DNA of 64,000 nt, taken from contig NZ_JAFMTQ010000010.1 in assembly GCF_026126405.1 (NCBI RefSeq), positions 1-64,000 on the forward strand, in the 5' to 3' direction. The stretch's first letter is position 1, and each line of letters starts with the position of its first letter. Shown here one piece after another: positions 43,500 through 51,781 of this stretch. The notes below the pieces were generated by a model. That model was not told where the DNA came from. It made no database searches and saw nothing but the letters and a program-made list of their open reading frames with translations. Source of the stretch: Aureitalea sp. L0-47. GTDB lineage: Bacteria; Bacteroidota; Bacteroidia; Flavobacteriales; Flavobacteriaceae. The position numbers and the translations under genes are program-made.

Positions 43500-43841
43500 A
43501 TGACTAAGCATTATTCAATAGATAGTCTGCGTGAGATCGCCGGTGGCGACGTAGATTTTATGGCAGTTGTTGCGCGGACTTTCCTGGATGAAATCCCTCC
43601 GGATCTCCAGGCAATGGAAGAGGCCGTAGCCAATGACAACAAGGAGTTGGCCTACCAGTTCGCTCACAAAATGAAACCGAATCTTGAAATGTTCGGGATC
43701 GATGTGTTAAAGGATATTACTACTATCGAAGCGTGGACCAAGACCTCCAAGAATAAATCTTCCGTGGACGAAAACGTTCATAACGTTACAACCACTCTTC
43801 ATGCGGTTTTTGAAGAACTCAAAGCCGATTTTGAACTGTAA
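43500..43841 (+). CDS. Stand-alone Hpt (histidine phosphotransfer) domain protein
   Basis: 113 residues, predicted all-helical. The phosphorylatable histidine is His56 in AYQFAHKMKPNLEMFGI, close to the Hpt signature (H-x-L/M-K-G/P-s). The N-terminal SIDSLREIAGGDVDFMAVVARTFLDEIPPDLQAMEEAV is the usual first two helices. Hpt proteins relay phosphate between hybrid kinases and response regulators. No kinase or response regulator is encoded nearby, so it must serve partners elsewhere. It starts directly after the FAH stop and is followed by cinA after 3 nt. Confidence 0.88.
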   Translation: MTKHYSIDSLREIAGGDVDFMAVVARTFLDEIPPDLQAMEEAVANDNKELAYQFAHKMKPNLEMFGIDVLKDITTIEAWTKTSKNKSSVDENVHNVTTTLHAVFEELKADFEL

Positions 43842-43844
43842 TAA

Positions 43845-45092
43845 ATGCTAGCCGAAATAATCACCATAGGTGACGAGATTCTCATTGGTCAAATCGTCGA
43901 CACCAACTCTGCCTTTATCAGTAAAGAACTAAACAAGATTGGTGTCCAGGTCTACCAGATCACATCGATTCAGGACGATAGGAAGCATATACTTCAAGCA
44001 CTATCAGACGCCAGGGATCATGCAGATCTAGTGCTTGTTACCGGCGGATTGGGCCCTACTAAAGACGATATCACCAAACATACTTTCTGTGAGTTTCTGG
44101 ATGACCAATTGATTGATCACCCTGAAACCCTGGAGAATATTCACCACATTTTCAATAAATACCTTCAGCGGGACCCCTTACCGGCTAACCTGGAACAGGC
44201 AAAAGTGCCTTCAACAGCAATAGTGTTGAAGAACGAGCATGGCACTGCCCCCGGAATGTGGATGGAAAAGGACGATACCGTATTTGTTTCCATGCCGGGA
44301 GTGCCATATGAAATGAAACATTTACTCACCGAATATGTGCTTCCCAGGGTCATCCAAGAGTTTAACAGGCCTCATATCTATCACAAGACCCTTCTAACCT
44401 ATGGCATGGGGGAAAGTGCAATAGCTGAACTCATCGAACAATTCGAGAACGATCTCCCAAATGATATAAAACTCGCCTATTTGCCATCGTTAGGTCGAGT
44501 TAGGCTCAGACTGTCCACCAAAGGCACAGATCAGGAAGGGATAAAAGAACGGGTAGATAACCAAATGAACGCCCTGCACGCCCTGTTGGACGATATCGCT
44601 GTAGGATATGAGGAAGAAACGACCATTCAGCAGCGAATAGCAGCACTCCTCGAGAGAAAAGGGTACACACTGAGCCTTGCTGAAAGCTGCACCGGTGGGG
44701 CAATTGCCAAAGAAATTACTTCAATCGCAGGCTCTTCCTCCTATTTTGTGGGTAGTATCACACCTTATGAAACGAGGCAGAAAGTTAGAATCCTTGGCGT
44801 AGATGAAAGACTTATTGAAAGGCATTCCGTGGTGAGTGCTGAGGTAGCCGAGGCCATGGCCGAACGTTGTAAGACACTCTTCGATTCGGATGTTGCGATC
44901 GCGACCACGGGTATCGCCGGTCCCACTAAAGGAGATGCGCAGTCGGAGGTAGGTACCGTGTTTATTGGCATAGCTACTCCCGGGCGGACTTTTGTTGAAC
45001 AATTCAATTTCGGGAAACCAAGGGAGCGCGTGATTATGAAGACCACCAATAAAGCCTTCGAATTGCTGCTAAAAGAAATTTCAAAAATCTGA
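43845..45092 (+). CDS. cinA: CinA-family protein (competence/damage-inducible protein, NMN amidohydrolase)
   Basis: 415 residues. The N-terminal domain is the molybdopterin-binding-like COG1058 fold starting MLAEIITIGDEILIGQIVDTNSAFIS and including VTGGLGPTKDDITK and FVSMPGVPYEMKHLL. The C-terminal CinA domain (about 260-415) shows LAESCTGGAIAKEITSIAGSSSYFVGSITPYE and ATTGIAGPTKG. Known members hydrolyse NMN (C-terminal domain) and ADP-ribose (N-terminal domain), linking to NAD salvage. It is the last gene of the run starting at the exonuclease. The L28 promoter lies in the gap after it. Confidence 0.95.
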   Translation: MLAEIITIGDEILIGQIVDTNSAFISKELNKIGVQVYQITSIQDDRKHILQALSDARDHADLVLVTGGLGPTKDDITKHTFCEFLDDQLIDHPETLENIHHIFNKYLQRDPLPANLEQAKVPSTAIVLKNEHGTAPGMWMEKDDTVFVSMPGVPYEMKHLLTEYVLPRVIQEFNRPHIYHKTLLTYGMGESAIAELIEQFENDLPNDIKLAYLPSLGRVRLRLSTKGTDQEGIKERVDNQMNALHALLDDIAVGYEEETTIQQRIAALLERKGYTLSLAESCTGGAIAKEITSIAGSSSYFVGSITPYETRQKVRILGVDERLIERHSVVSAEVAEAMAERCKTLFDSDVAIATTGIAGPTKGDAQSEVGTVFIGIATPGRTFVEQFNFGKPRERVIMKTTNKAFELLLKEISKI

Positions 45093-45102
45093 AATTCTTT
45101 CT

Positions 45103-45133
45103 TTGTCCGAACCAATATATTTTATTAAATTTG
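45103..45133 (+). promoter_or_regulatory. Promoter of the rpmB-rpmG operon
   Basis: TTG at 45103-45105, a 20-nt spacer and TAAATTTG at 45126-45133 make the best -33/-7 pair in the window. The start site should be near 45137, about 20 nt before ATG 45158. Confidence 0.75.
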
Positions 45134-45157
45134 CACCCTGTTTAAAATTATCTAGCA

Positions 45158-45397
45158 ATGTCAAGAGTTTGTGAGCTTACAGGAAAGAGAGCAATGGTTG
45201 GAAACAACGTGTCTCACGCGATGAACAAAACAAAACGAAAGTTTAACGTTAATCTCGTGAAGAAACGCTTTTACATTCCTGAAGAGGATAAGTGGATCAC
45301 CTTAAGAGTGTCTACTTCGGCATTAAAGAACATTAATAAGAAAGGAATCTCCGCAGTTATTAAGGAAGCCCGCGAGAAAGGGTTTCTGAAAAAATAA
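45158..45397 (+). CDS. rpmB: 50S ribosomal protein L28
   Basis: 79 residues. SRVCELTGKRAMVGNNVSHAMNKTKRKFNVNL is the family signature, and TLRVSTSALKNINKKG the C-terminal one. It is a component of the large ribosomal subunit. Only one Cys (residue 4) is present in the N-terminal zinc-ribbon region, so this is the zinc-free form. The rpmG gene follows after 26 nt. Confidence 0.97.
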   Translation: MSRVCELTGKRAMVGNNVSHAMNKTKRKFNVNLVKKRFYIPEEDKWITLRVSTSALKNINKKGISAVIKEAREKGFLKK

Positions 45398-45423
45398 TTG
45401 CCTAATCGATTAAGTCTGATAAG

Positions 45424-45606
45424 ATGGCCAGAAAAGGAAATAGAGTACAAGTTATACTGGAATGCACAGAACACAAAGAGTCTGGAAAGCCGGGAACCTC
45501 TCGTTATATCACGACCAAGAACAAGAAAAATACTCCGGATAGAATGGAGTTGAAGAAATTCAATCCTATCCTGAAGAAAATGACTGTTCATAAAGAAATT
45601 AAGTAA
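45424..45606 (+). CDS. rpmG: 50S ribosomal protein L33
   Basis: 60 residues. The sequence [46 protein letters not shown] is L33. Only one Cys is left of the four in the zinc-binding form, so it is the zinc-independent type. It sits between L28 and the DUF4295 protein, the standard order in Bacteroidota. Confidence 0.97.
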   Translation: MARKGNRVQVILECTEHKESGKPGTSRYITTKNKKNTPDRMELKKFNPILKKMTVHKEIK

Positions 45607-45624
45607 CCCAAAGAATCTAGAGTC

Positions 45625-45777
45625 ATGGCAAAGAAATCAGTAGCAAGTTTGCAAACAGGTTCGAAGCGTTTAACCAAAGCAATCAAAATGGTTAAATCTC
45701 CTAAGACCGGAGCTTATACCTTTGTAGAGTCTATCATGGCTCCCGAAATGGTAAACGATTGGTTGAACAAGCAGTAA
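45625..45777 (+). CDS. DUF4295 protein, small basic
   Basis: 50 residues: MAKKSVASLQTGSKRL, then KAIKMVKSPKTGAYTFVESIMAPEMVNDWLNKQ. It is strongly basic in the first half. This short protein follows L28 and L33 throughout Bacteroidota and is known as DUF4295; its position and composition suggest a ribosome-associated protein specific to the phylum. It starts 18 nt after the L33 stop and ends before a strong terminator. Confidence 0.92.
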   Translation: MAKKSVASLQTGSKRLTKAIKMVKSPKTGAYTFVESIMAPEMVNDWLNKQ

Positions 45778-45800
45778 ACCTCTTCGAAACACAATATAGT

Positions 45801-45828
45801 AAGCCACTTTTTATGAGTGGCTTTTTTT
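45801..45828 (+). terminator. Intrinsic terminator of the L28-L33-DUF4295 operon
   Basis: 8-bp stem AAGCCACT / AGTGGCTT with a 7-nt loop, followed by a run of T. Confidence 0.88.
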
Positions 45829-45851
45829 ATACCCTCTGAAGTAGACTATTG

Positions 45852-45884
45852 TTGTTTACGATGGAGGGCTATTTTGTATCTTTG
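45852..45884 (+). promoter_or_regulatory. Promoter of ftsY
   Basis: TTG at 45852-45854, a 22-nt spacer and TATCTTTG at 45877-45884. Transcription would begin near 45888, leaving an untranslated leader of about 190 nt before ftsY. The 304-nt gap 45778-46081 therefore holds a terminator, this promoter and the structured leader. Confidence 0.65.
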
Positions 45885-45916
45885 CACTCGTCATACAAGC
45901 TTTAGTGATGTATGAT

Positions 45917-46062
45917 GGGCGTTCCGTGAAGCAAATCTAACGCTTACTTCACGACCGGGCTTTCAGCTGTATCTTTTTGTCTCAGACCCTTCGACTGCCT
46001 GCCCGTTCCGTTCAGGCGGGCGCTCAGGGAGACACAAAGGATGCCGCTTCAATCCCTAACGC
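45917..46062 (+). repeat. Palindromic repeat element in the ftsY leader, three-way-junction shape
   Basis: An outer stem GCGTT / AACGC (45919-45923, 46058-46062) encloses two arms. Arm 1 is CGTGAAG / CTTCACG (45925-45931, 45947-45953). Arm 2 is built on TGTCTC / GAGACA (45978-45983, 46029-46034), extended by ATCTTTT opposite AAAGGAT, and contains an inner GCCTG...CAGGC / CCCG...CGGG hairpin (45997-46020) flanked by CCCTTCGACT and CGCTCAGGG. The flanks CCGGGCTTTCAGCT and CCGCTTCAATCCCTAACGCG are, from memory, a recurring Flavobacteriia repeat. A separate small hairpin TCATACA / TGTATGA (45891-45897, 45909-45915) precedes it. Confidence 0.7.
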
Positions 46063-46081
46063 GTATAATAAATTGAATTAA

Positions 46082-47038
46082 ATGAGTTTATTTAAAAAGA
46101 TATTTTCAAAAGATAAAAAGGAAACCCTCGATAAGGGACTCGAGAAGAGTAAAAACTCCTTTTTCGACAAGCTTTCCAAGGCAGTTGCGGGAAAGAGCAA
46201 GGTGGATGATGATGTTCTCGACGACCTGGAAGAAGTTCTTGTTTCCAGCGATGTGGGTGTAAATACTACTCTGAAGGTCATAGGGCGAATTGAAGAACGC
46301 GTAGCCAAGGACAAATACCTTGGAACGGAAGAGCTTAATCAGATCCTTAGGGAAGAGATCGCCGGGCTTTTAAGTGAGACCAATACAGGTGACGATACTG
46401 ATTTTTCACTTCCGGAAACTGATTACCCTTATGTGATCATGGTGGTTGGTGTGAATGGTGTTGGGAAGACCACAACCATTGGAAAACTGGCCTATCAGTT
46501 TAAAAAAGCAGGTAAAAGTGTGGTTCTAGGGGCAGCAGATACCTTTAGAGCAGCAGCCATAGATCAGCTACAGGTGTGGGCAGACCGTACCGAAGTACCC
46601 ATCGTAAAGCAAAAGATGGGAAGTGATCCGGCAAGCGTAGCCTTCGACACCCTTGAAAGTGCGGTGACCCAAAACGCAGATGTGGTGATCATAGATACTG
46701 CCGGACGACTCCACAACAAAGTGAACCTTATGAACGAGCTCACCAAAGTGAAGCGCGTGATGCAAAAAGTGATCCCCGATGCACCGCATGATGTGCTACT
46801 GGTATTAGACGGATCTACAGGTCAGAATGCCTTCGAGCAGGCCAAACAATTTACTGCGGCTACTGAAGTAACCTCCCTGGCAGTTACCAAACTGGACGGA
46901 ACGGCTAAAGGAGGCGTAGTGATAGGGATCAGTGATCAGTTCCAGATCCCTGTGAAATACATTGGTGTTGGAGAAGGAATTGAAGACCTGCAGGTATTCA
47001 ATAAATTTGAATTTGTGGATTCATTCTTCAAACGATGA
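46082..47038 (+). CDS. ftsY: Signal recognition particle receptor FtsY
   Basis: 318 residues with a short charged N-terminus rather than the long acidic A domain of E. coli. The NG domain is complete: N-domain helices to about 110, P-loop GVNGVGKTTTIGKLA, DTFRAAAIDQL, DTAGR, and TKLDGTAKGG. FtsY is the GTPase docking the SRP-ribosome complex at the membrane. The stop overlaps the next ATG (ATGA), coupling it to the methyltransferase gene. It has a long structured leader containing a repeat element. Confidence 0.97.
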   Translation: MSLFKKIFSKDKKETLDKGLEKSKNSFFDKLSKAVAGKSKVDDDVLDDLEEVLVSSDVGVNTTLKVIGRIEERVAKDKYLGTEELNQILREEIAGLLSETNTGDDTDFSLPETDYPYVIMVVGVNGVGKTTTIGKLAYQFKKAGKSVVLGAADTFRAAAIDQLQVWADRTEVPIVKQKMGSDPASVAFDTLESAVTQNADVVIIDTAGRLHNKVNLMNELTKVKRVMQKVIPDAPHDVLLVLDGSTGQNAFEQAKQFTAATEVTSLAVTKLDGTAKGGVVIGISDQFQIPVKYIGVGEGIEDLQVFNKFEFVDSFFKR

Positions 47039-47889
47039 TCGCAAAGAACAAACTTCGGAAACTCTGGTATTCCCTATCTGCTGGTCAGCGACATACCGTT
47101 CGCCGACTTTATTACTTTCCAGCCGACTTTATAGACGGCATAAGTGGTAAGCGAGGCAAATATGTCCCGCCTCGTGGAATTGTGTACACGGGAGGAACCG
47201 GCCAACCCGAAGAGTTTGTTAATCAAGGGATCCATCAGTTAAATCTTCTGAAAGAACATATTACTTTGCAACCAACAGATGGAGTGCTGGATATCGGAAG
47301 CGGAATTGGCCGAACTGCGATCGCACTTGTCGACTATCTTGAGGAAAGTGGATATTACGAAGGTTTTGATGTTGTAGAATTAGGGGTTAACTGGTGTAAT
47401 AGGAAGATCAGGAAGGATCATTCCAATTTCAATTTTACCTATGTGCCTCTCTTTAATGATCTCTACAACAATAAAGTGGCTAAAGCCAGTGAATTTGTGT
47501 TTCCATATACAAATACCCACTTCAATAAAATATTCTCCTTTTCTGTTTTTACACACATGGGAGTAGATGAAATACAGAATTACCTGAATGAATCGAAACG
47601 AGTGTTGAAAGATGGTGGTAAATCTTTATCGACCTTCTTTATTTATGACGACAGTAACGAAGAATATATTGCGAATAATGATCGTTTCTGTTTTCCTTAT
47701 AAAAAAGCCGGTTACAGGCTCATGGACGAGAATGTCACCGCGGGAAATATTGCCATTCATCGTGAACTGCTGAATGAGATGATGAAGAACGCTGGTTTTT
47801 CAGAAGTAAAAGTAATTGAAGGATTCTGGAAGGACGAAGAGCGGAATCCCGCAAAGCAAGAATACCAGGACATGGTAATTTATAGTTAA
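47035..47889 (+). CDS. Class I SAM-dependent methyltransferase
   Basis: 284 residues. Motif I is VLDIGSGIGRTAIALVDYL (about residues 83-101), followed by GFDVVELGVNWC (post-strand 2), FSFSVFTHMGVDEIQNYLNESKRVLKDGGKSLSTFF (strands 4-5) of the Methyltransf_25-like type. The N-terminal 80 residues contain KLRKLWYSLSAGQRHTVRRLYYFPADF, a patch of basic and aromatic residues. Substrate unknown; the basic N-terminus hints at RNA or a sugar/lipid acceptor but this is inference. It overlaps ftsY by 4 nt and is followed 11 nt later by rimO. Confidence 0.88.
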   Translation: MIAKNKLRKLWYSLSAGQRHTVRRLYYFPADFIDGISGKRGKYVPPRGIVYTGGTGQPEEFVNQGIHQLNLLKEHITLQPTDGVLDIGSGIGRTAIALVDYLEESGYYEGFDVVELGVNWCNRKIRKDHSNFNFTYVPLFNDLYNNKVAKASEFVFPYTNTHFNKIFSFSVFTHMGVDEIQNYLNESKRVLKDGGKSLSTFFIYDDSNEEYIANNDRFCFPYKKAGYRLMDENVTAGNIAIHRELLNEMMKNAGFSEVKVIEGFWKDEERNPAKQEYQDMVIYS

Positions 47890-47900
47890 TTCAAGTGTAG

Positions 47901-49205
47901 ATGCGAACCAAATCCCTTAAGAAGAATAAGATCAACGTAGTGACATTGGGTTGCTCGAAGAATGTCTACGACAGTGAGATTCTCATGGGACAGCTTCGTG
48001 CCAACAACAAAGAGGTTGTGCATGAGGAAGAAGGCAATATCGTGGTGATCAACACCTGTGGGTTTATTGCCAATGCCAAAGAAGAAAGTGTAAATACCAT
48101 CCTGGAATACGTTCAGAAAAAACAGGAGGGTGAGGTAGATAAGGTTTTTGTAACCGGATGCCTTAGCGAACGCTATAAGCCAGACCTTCAGAAGGAAATA
48201 CCTGATGTTGATCAATACTTCGGAACAACGGAATTGCCTGGTTTACTGAAAGCATTAGGGGCAGATTATAAGCACGAGCTCATCGGTGAACGACTTACCA
48301 CCACTCCGAAAAATTATGCCTATCTCAAGATTGCCGAAGGCTGTGATCGTCCCTGTTCGTTTTGCGCCATTCCCATTATGAGAGGGAAACACAGATCCAC
48401 ACCTATTGAAGACCTGGTAACGGAAGCAGAAAAACTAGCGGCCAATGGAGTAAAGGAGCTCATCCTGATCGCCCAGGACCTTACTTACTATGGCTTAGAC
48501 CTGTACAAGAAAAGAGAGCTGGCTAAATTACTAAAGGCATTGGCGAAAGTAGAAGGTATTGAGTGGATCAGACTCCATTACGCCTTCCCAACAGGGTTTC
48601 CAATGGATGTACTGGATGTTATGAGGGAAGAACCTAAGATCTGCAACTATATTGATATACCACTGCAACACATCTCCGATCCCATTCTGAAATCCATGCG
48701 ACGTGGAACCACAAAAGCCAAGACCACAAAACTGTTGAAAGAATTCAGGGCGGCGGTACCTGAAATGGCCATCCGTACTACATTGATTGTTGGTTATCCG
48801 GGTGAGACCGAAGAAGATTTTCAAACACTTAAAGAATGGGTGCGGGAGACACGTTTTGAACGTTTGGGCTGTTTTACATATTCCCACGAAGAGAATACCC
48901 ATGCCTATAACCTTGAAGACGACGTTCCCGAAGAAGTGAAGATGCAGCGTGCTAACGAGATCATGGAAATCCAGAGTCAGATCTCCTGGGAACTCAACCA
49001 GGCGAAGATAGGGCAGACCTTCAGGGTGTTGATCGACCGCAAGGAAGGCAACTATTACGTAGGCAGAACGGAGTATGACAGTCCGGATGTGGATAATGAA
49101 GTACTCATCAGTGCAGACAATGGTTATCTGCGCACCGGTGACTTCTACGATGTTAAGATCCATGCTGCCGAGGACTTCGATCTGTATGGAGAAGCTTTTG
49201 ACTGA
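47901..49205 (+). CDS. rimO: Ribosomal protein S12 methylthiotransferase RimO
   Basis: 434 residues. An N-terminal UPF0004 domain (about 10-125) has VVTLGCSKNVYDSE and VINTCGF, with the cysteines of the first Fe-S cluster. The radical SAM core has CDRPCSFCAIP (CxxxCxxC), then GVKELILIAQDLTYYG and IDIPLQHISDPILKSMRRG. A C-terminal TRAM domain ends the protein. RimO methylthiolates Asp of ribosomal protein S12 (Asp89 in E. coli). LGCFTYSHEENTHAY and the TRAM part mark it as RimO rather than MiaB. A dispersed repeat starts 2 nt after the stop. Confidence 0.94.
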   Translation: MRTKSLKKNKINVVTLGCSKNVYDSEILMGQLRANNKEVVHEEEGNIVVINTCGFIANAKEESVNTILEYVQKKQEGEVDKVFVTGCLSERYKPDLQKEIPDVDQYFGTTELPGLLKALGADYKHELIGERLTTTPKNYAYLKIAEGCDRPCSFCAIPIMRGKHRSTPIEDLVTEAEKLAANGVKELILIAQDLTYYGLDLYKKRELAKLLKALAKVEGIEWIRLHYAFPTGFPMDVLDVMREEPKICNYIDIPLQHISDPILKSMRRGTTKAKTTKLLKEFRAAVPEMAIRTTLIVGYPGETEEDFQTLKEWVRETRFERLGCFTYSHEENTHAYNLEDDVPEEVKMQRANEIMEIQSQISWELNQAKIGQTFRVLIDRKEGNYYVGRTEYDSPDVDNEVLISADNGYLRTGDFYDVKIHAAEDFDLYGEAFD

Positions 49206-49206
49206 A

Positions 49207-49235
49207 GTCATATCGAGCGAAGCGAGAAATCTCAT
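49207..49235 (+). repeat. Dispersed 29-bp repeat, copy 1
   Basis: The 29-bp unit begins GTCATATCGAGCGAAGCGAG and ends AAATCTCAT. It differs from copy 2 at two positions. It lies between the rimO stop and the start of the sialidase-fold gene. Similar sequence is, from memory, a common dispersed repeat in Bacteroidota. Confidence 0.85.
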
Positions 49236-49240
49236 TAACT

Positions 49241-50554
49241 ATGTTGAAACGTTTATTTGTTGATTCGTTTATTAGTTTACTCTTTGTCATTTCGGGCGAA
49301 GCGAGAAATCTCATCATCTTTATCATGTTCATTTCAGCTGTTCTGGCTTGTAAAAATGATCCTTCCATCGAGAATAAAACAATAGAAATTTCGGTCACTC
49401 CAATCGAAAACCCGGTTGAGGGAAATAGTTCTCTTCCAAGACTATTCAGTAATGGTGATGAGGTATATATGTCCTGGGTTGAACAAATGGATTCAATATC
49501 TATACTTTATTCCACGAGATACGATGGAACTGACTGGAACGAAAGCCATTTGGAGGAAGGGGGTACAGACTGGTTCGTGAACTGGGCCGATTTCCCGGCG
49601 TATGCCGAAAATGGAGGACGTCATATATTTAGTTATCTGAAGAAATCGGACAGTGCTACTTACGCTTATGACATCATTCTTAATCATGATTACGTTCAAA
49701 TAGAAGGAGGTTGTGCCGTAGGGGTTGTAAAAGAAAATTTCAAGTTACACAGCGATACTACTAAAACCGAGCATGGATTCGTCTCCATCGTTCCTTATGG
49801 AGAGCAATCCTTCTTCGTAAGTTGGTTGGATGGAAGAAACACCTCTGCCGCTTCGCATGTTGATCATGACACACACGGTCCCGGTGCCATGACTCTTAGA
49901 GGGGCTGTTATCGACCCCAGGGGAGACGTGGTTATGGAAGCTGAAATTGATCATCGTGTATGCGATTGTTGCCAGACCAGCGCCACGATTACTGAAAACG
50001 GCCCTTTGGTAGCTTATCGTGACAGGAGTGAGGAGGAGATCCGGGATATTTCCGTGGTACGACAGGTAAATAATGAATGGCTGAAACCGCAAACGATAGG
50101 AAATGATAATTGGGAGATCGCGGGTTGTCCTGTGAACGGTCCGTCTGTGGATGCCTATAAGAACAGCGTTGGACTGGCCTGGTTCACGGCTGCGAGGGAT
50201 GAAGGTGAGGTGCAGGTTGTTTTCTCCGCTGATAACGGAGCTACCTTTGGTGAGCCCATAAGGGTGGATTCGGGGAATGCTACCGGCAGGGTAGATCTCA
50301 CTATGATTAGTTCTTCGGAAGCGGCTGTGATCTGGATGGAACCGGATGGGGATGATGAGGTGATCCGTTTATTGAAGGTGAATTCCGAAGGAAAAAAAGG
50401 ACAGCTTGTTACCGTTTCAAGAACCAGTAGGGAACGAGCCAGCGGGTTTCCTCAAATGGAAAAGGTAGGCGATACCCTTATGTTTGCCTGGACCGATGTT
50501 TCTGATGATTCTTCCTCAATTAAAACGGCCGTCCTATCTTTGGACAAACTCTAG
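49241..50554 (+). CDS. Sialidase/BNR-fold lipoprotein-like protein with a repeat in its signal peptide
   Basis: 437 residues from ATG 49241. Body (about 50-437): propeller-like strands typical of the sialidase superfamily, such as YSTRYDGTDWN, FVSWLDGRNT, VFSADNGATFGEPIRV (an Asp-box) and VIWMEPDGDDEVIRL. A CDCCQTSAT cluster near residue 248 and a second Cys in IAGCPVNG may form a metal or disulfide site. The N-terminus is MLKRLFVDSFISLLFVISGEARNLIIFIMFISAVLAC: a lipobox Cys at residue 37, with residues 16-25 translated from the second repeat copy. An alternative start at ATG 49325 leaves only eight residues before the Cys. The true start and export are uncertain. The catalytic residues of sialidases were not identified. 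Confidence 0.72.
   Translation: MLKRLFVDSFISLLFVISGEARNLIIFIMFISAVLACKNDPSIENKTIEISVTPIENPVEGNSSLPRLFSNGDEVYMSWVEQMDSISILYSTRYDGTDWNESHLEEGGTDWFVNWADFPAYAENGGRHIFSYLKKSDSATYAYDIILNHDYVQIEGGCAVGVVKENFKLHSDTTKTEHGFVSIVPYGEQSFFVSWLDGRNTSAASHVDHDTHGPGAMTLRGAVIDPRGDVVMEAEIDHRVCDCCQTSATITENGPLVAYRDRSEEEIRDISVVRQVNNEWLKPQTIGNDNWEIAGCPVNGPSVDAYKNSVGLAWFTAARDEGEVQVVFSADNGATFGEPIRVDSGNATGRVDLTMISSSEAAVIWMEPDGDDEVIRLLKVNSEGKKGQLVTVSRTSRERASGFPQMEKVGDTLMFAWTDVSDDSSSIKTAVLSLDKL
49286..49314 (+). repeat. Dispersed 29-bp repeat, copy 2, inside the following gene's 5' end
   Basis: The 29-bp unit begins GTCATTTCGGGCGAAGCGAG and ends AAATCTCAT, 79 nt downstream of copy 1 in the same direction. Read in frame it gives VISGEARNLI within the lipoprotein signal. 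Confidence 0.85.
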
Positions 50555-50557
50555 TCC

Positions 50558-51781
50558 TTGAAAAAGCTTTTTGTCATTGGAAGAACATTTCCCGAGCCAA
50601 CAACTACAGCAGCCGGGCGAAGGATGATGCAATTGCTCGATTTCTTCAGAAACGAAACCTATGAGATCCACTTCGGTAGTACAGCCGCCACTACCAATTA
50701 TTCAGCCGTTCTAGAGGATAAGGGGATATCAACCCATGAATTGCAACTCAATGATCCCTCCTTCGATGATTTGCTTCGAAAATTAAATCCTGATGTAGTC
50801 TTGTTCGACCGTTTTATTTCTGAAGAACAATTTGGATGGCGAGTGGCAGAAATTTGTCCGGATGCCCTTAAAATTCTAGACACAGAAGACCTTCACTTCC
50901 TCAGGGATGCTCGAAAAATGGCGGTTAAAAGTGGGATTCCCGTTGAAAAAAGTAATCTATACACAGACCTGGCCAAACGCGAATTGGCGAGTATCTTTCG
51001 TTCCGACCTCTCCCTGATCATTTCGGAATACGAGATAAACTTATTAGAAAATACATTCCAGGTGCCGAAAGGTTTGCTGTGCTACTTACCCTTGGGGTTC
51101 GAAAAAGTAGCAAACAATGAACTCCCTGGTTTTAAGGAACGATCGAATTTCGTTACAATTGGTAATTTCCAGCATGCACCTAACCTGGATAGTGTGTTGT
51201 ATCTGGCTCGTGAGCTCTGGCCTGCTATCCGCAAGAAAGTCCCGAATTCAGAATTGCACATTTATGGAGCCTATGTCCCGAAACAGGTTTCCGAATTGCA
51301 CGATGAGTCGACTGGATTCCTGGTAAAAGGATGGACCGAAGATGTATCGGATGTTATGAAGAATGCAAGGGTCTGTTTGGCTCCGCTACGTTTTGGGGCC
51401 GGGTTAAAAGGAAAGGTGCTGAACGCCATGTACTATGGAACACCTTCGGTGACCACTTCAATAGGGGCAGAAGGAATCTCCGGAAAACGTACCTTCGGAG
51501 GATACGTAACCGATGACCCGAAAGAGTTTGTCAAATTAGCTTCAGACTTGTACACTTCCGAAGAAAAATGGAGCGAAGCACAAAAGAGTGGCACAGAAAT
51601 TCTAACCAATCGATTTAACTGGCCTAAAGTCTTGCTACCCTTTCAGAAAAAACTAAACGAACTTAGTAAGTCCCTGGAATCTCACAGGAGGAAACATTTT
51701 ATAGGCCAGGTATTTCAGCAACAAACAGTGCAGGCTACCCGGTATATGAGTAAGTGGATAGAGGAAAAGAACAAGCGATGA
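50558..51781 (+). CDS. GT4-type glycosyltransferase
   Basis: 407 residues. The start is TTG 50558 (MKKLFVIGRTFPEP), three nt after the preceding TAG; no ATG is available before the first strand. The C-terminal half is a typical GT-B sugar-nucleotide domain: NFVTIGNFQHAPNLDSVLYLARELWPAIRKKVPNSELHIYGAY, TGFLVKGWTEDVSDVMKNARVCLAPLRFGAGLKGKVLNAMYYGTPSVTTSIGAEGI. It is a glycosyltransferase of the group 1 family; donor and acceptor are unknown. The stop overlaps the ATG of the Dabb lipoprotein gene. Confidence 0.88.
   Translation: MKKLFVIGRTFPEPTTTAAGRRMMQLLDFFRNETYEIHFGSTAATTNYSAVLEDKGISTHELQLNDPSFDDLLRKLNPDVVLFDRFISEEQFGWRVAEICPDALKILDTEDLHFLRDARKMAVKSGIPVEKSNLYTDLAKRELASIFRSDLSLIISEYEINLLENTFQVPKGLLCYLPLGFEKVANNELPGFKERSNFVTIGNFQHAPNLDSVLYLARELWPAIRKKVPNSELHIYGAYVPKQVSELHDESTGFLVKGWTEDVSDVMKNARVCLAPLRFGAGLKGKVLNAMYYGTPSVTTSIGAEGISGKRTFGGYVTDDPKEFVKLASDLYTSEEKWSEAQKSGTEILTNRFNWPKVLLPFQKKLNELSKSLESHRRKHFIGQVFQQQTVQATRYMSKWIEEKNKR

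Noticed and set aside
48531-49235. 234-codon minus-strand open frame opposite rimO
   Set aside because: It lies antisense to a complete RimO gene and its translation has no domain pattern.
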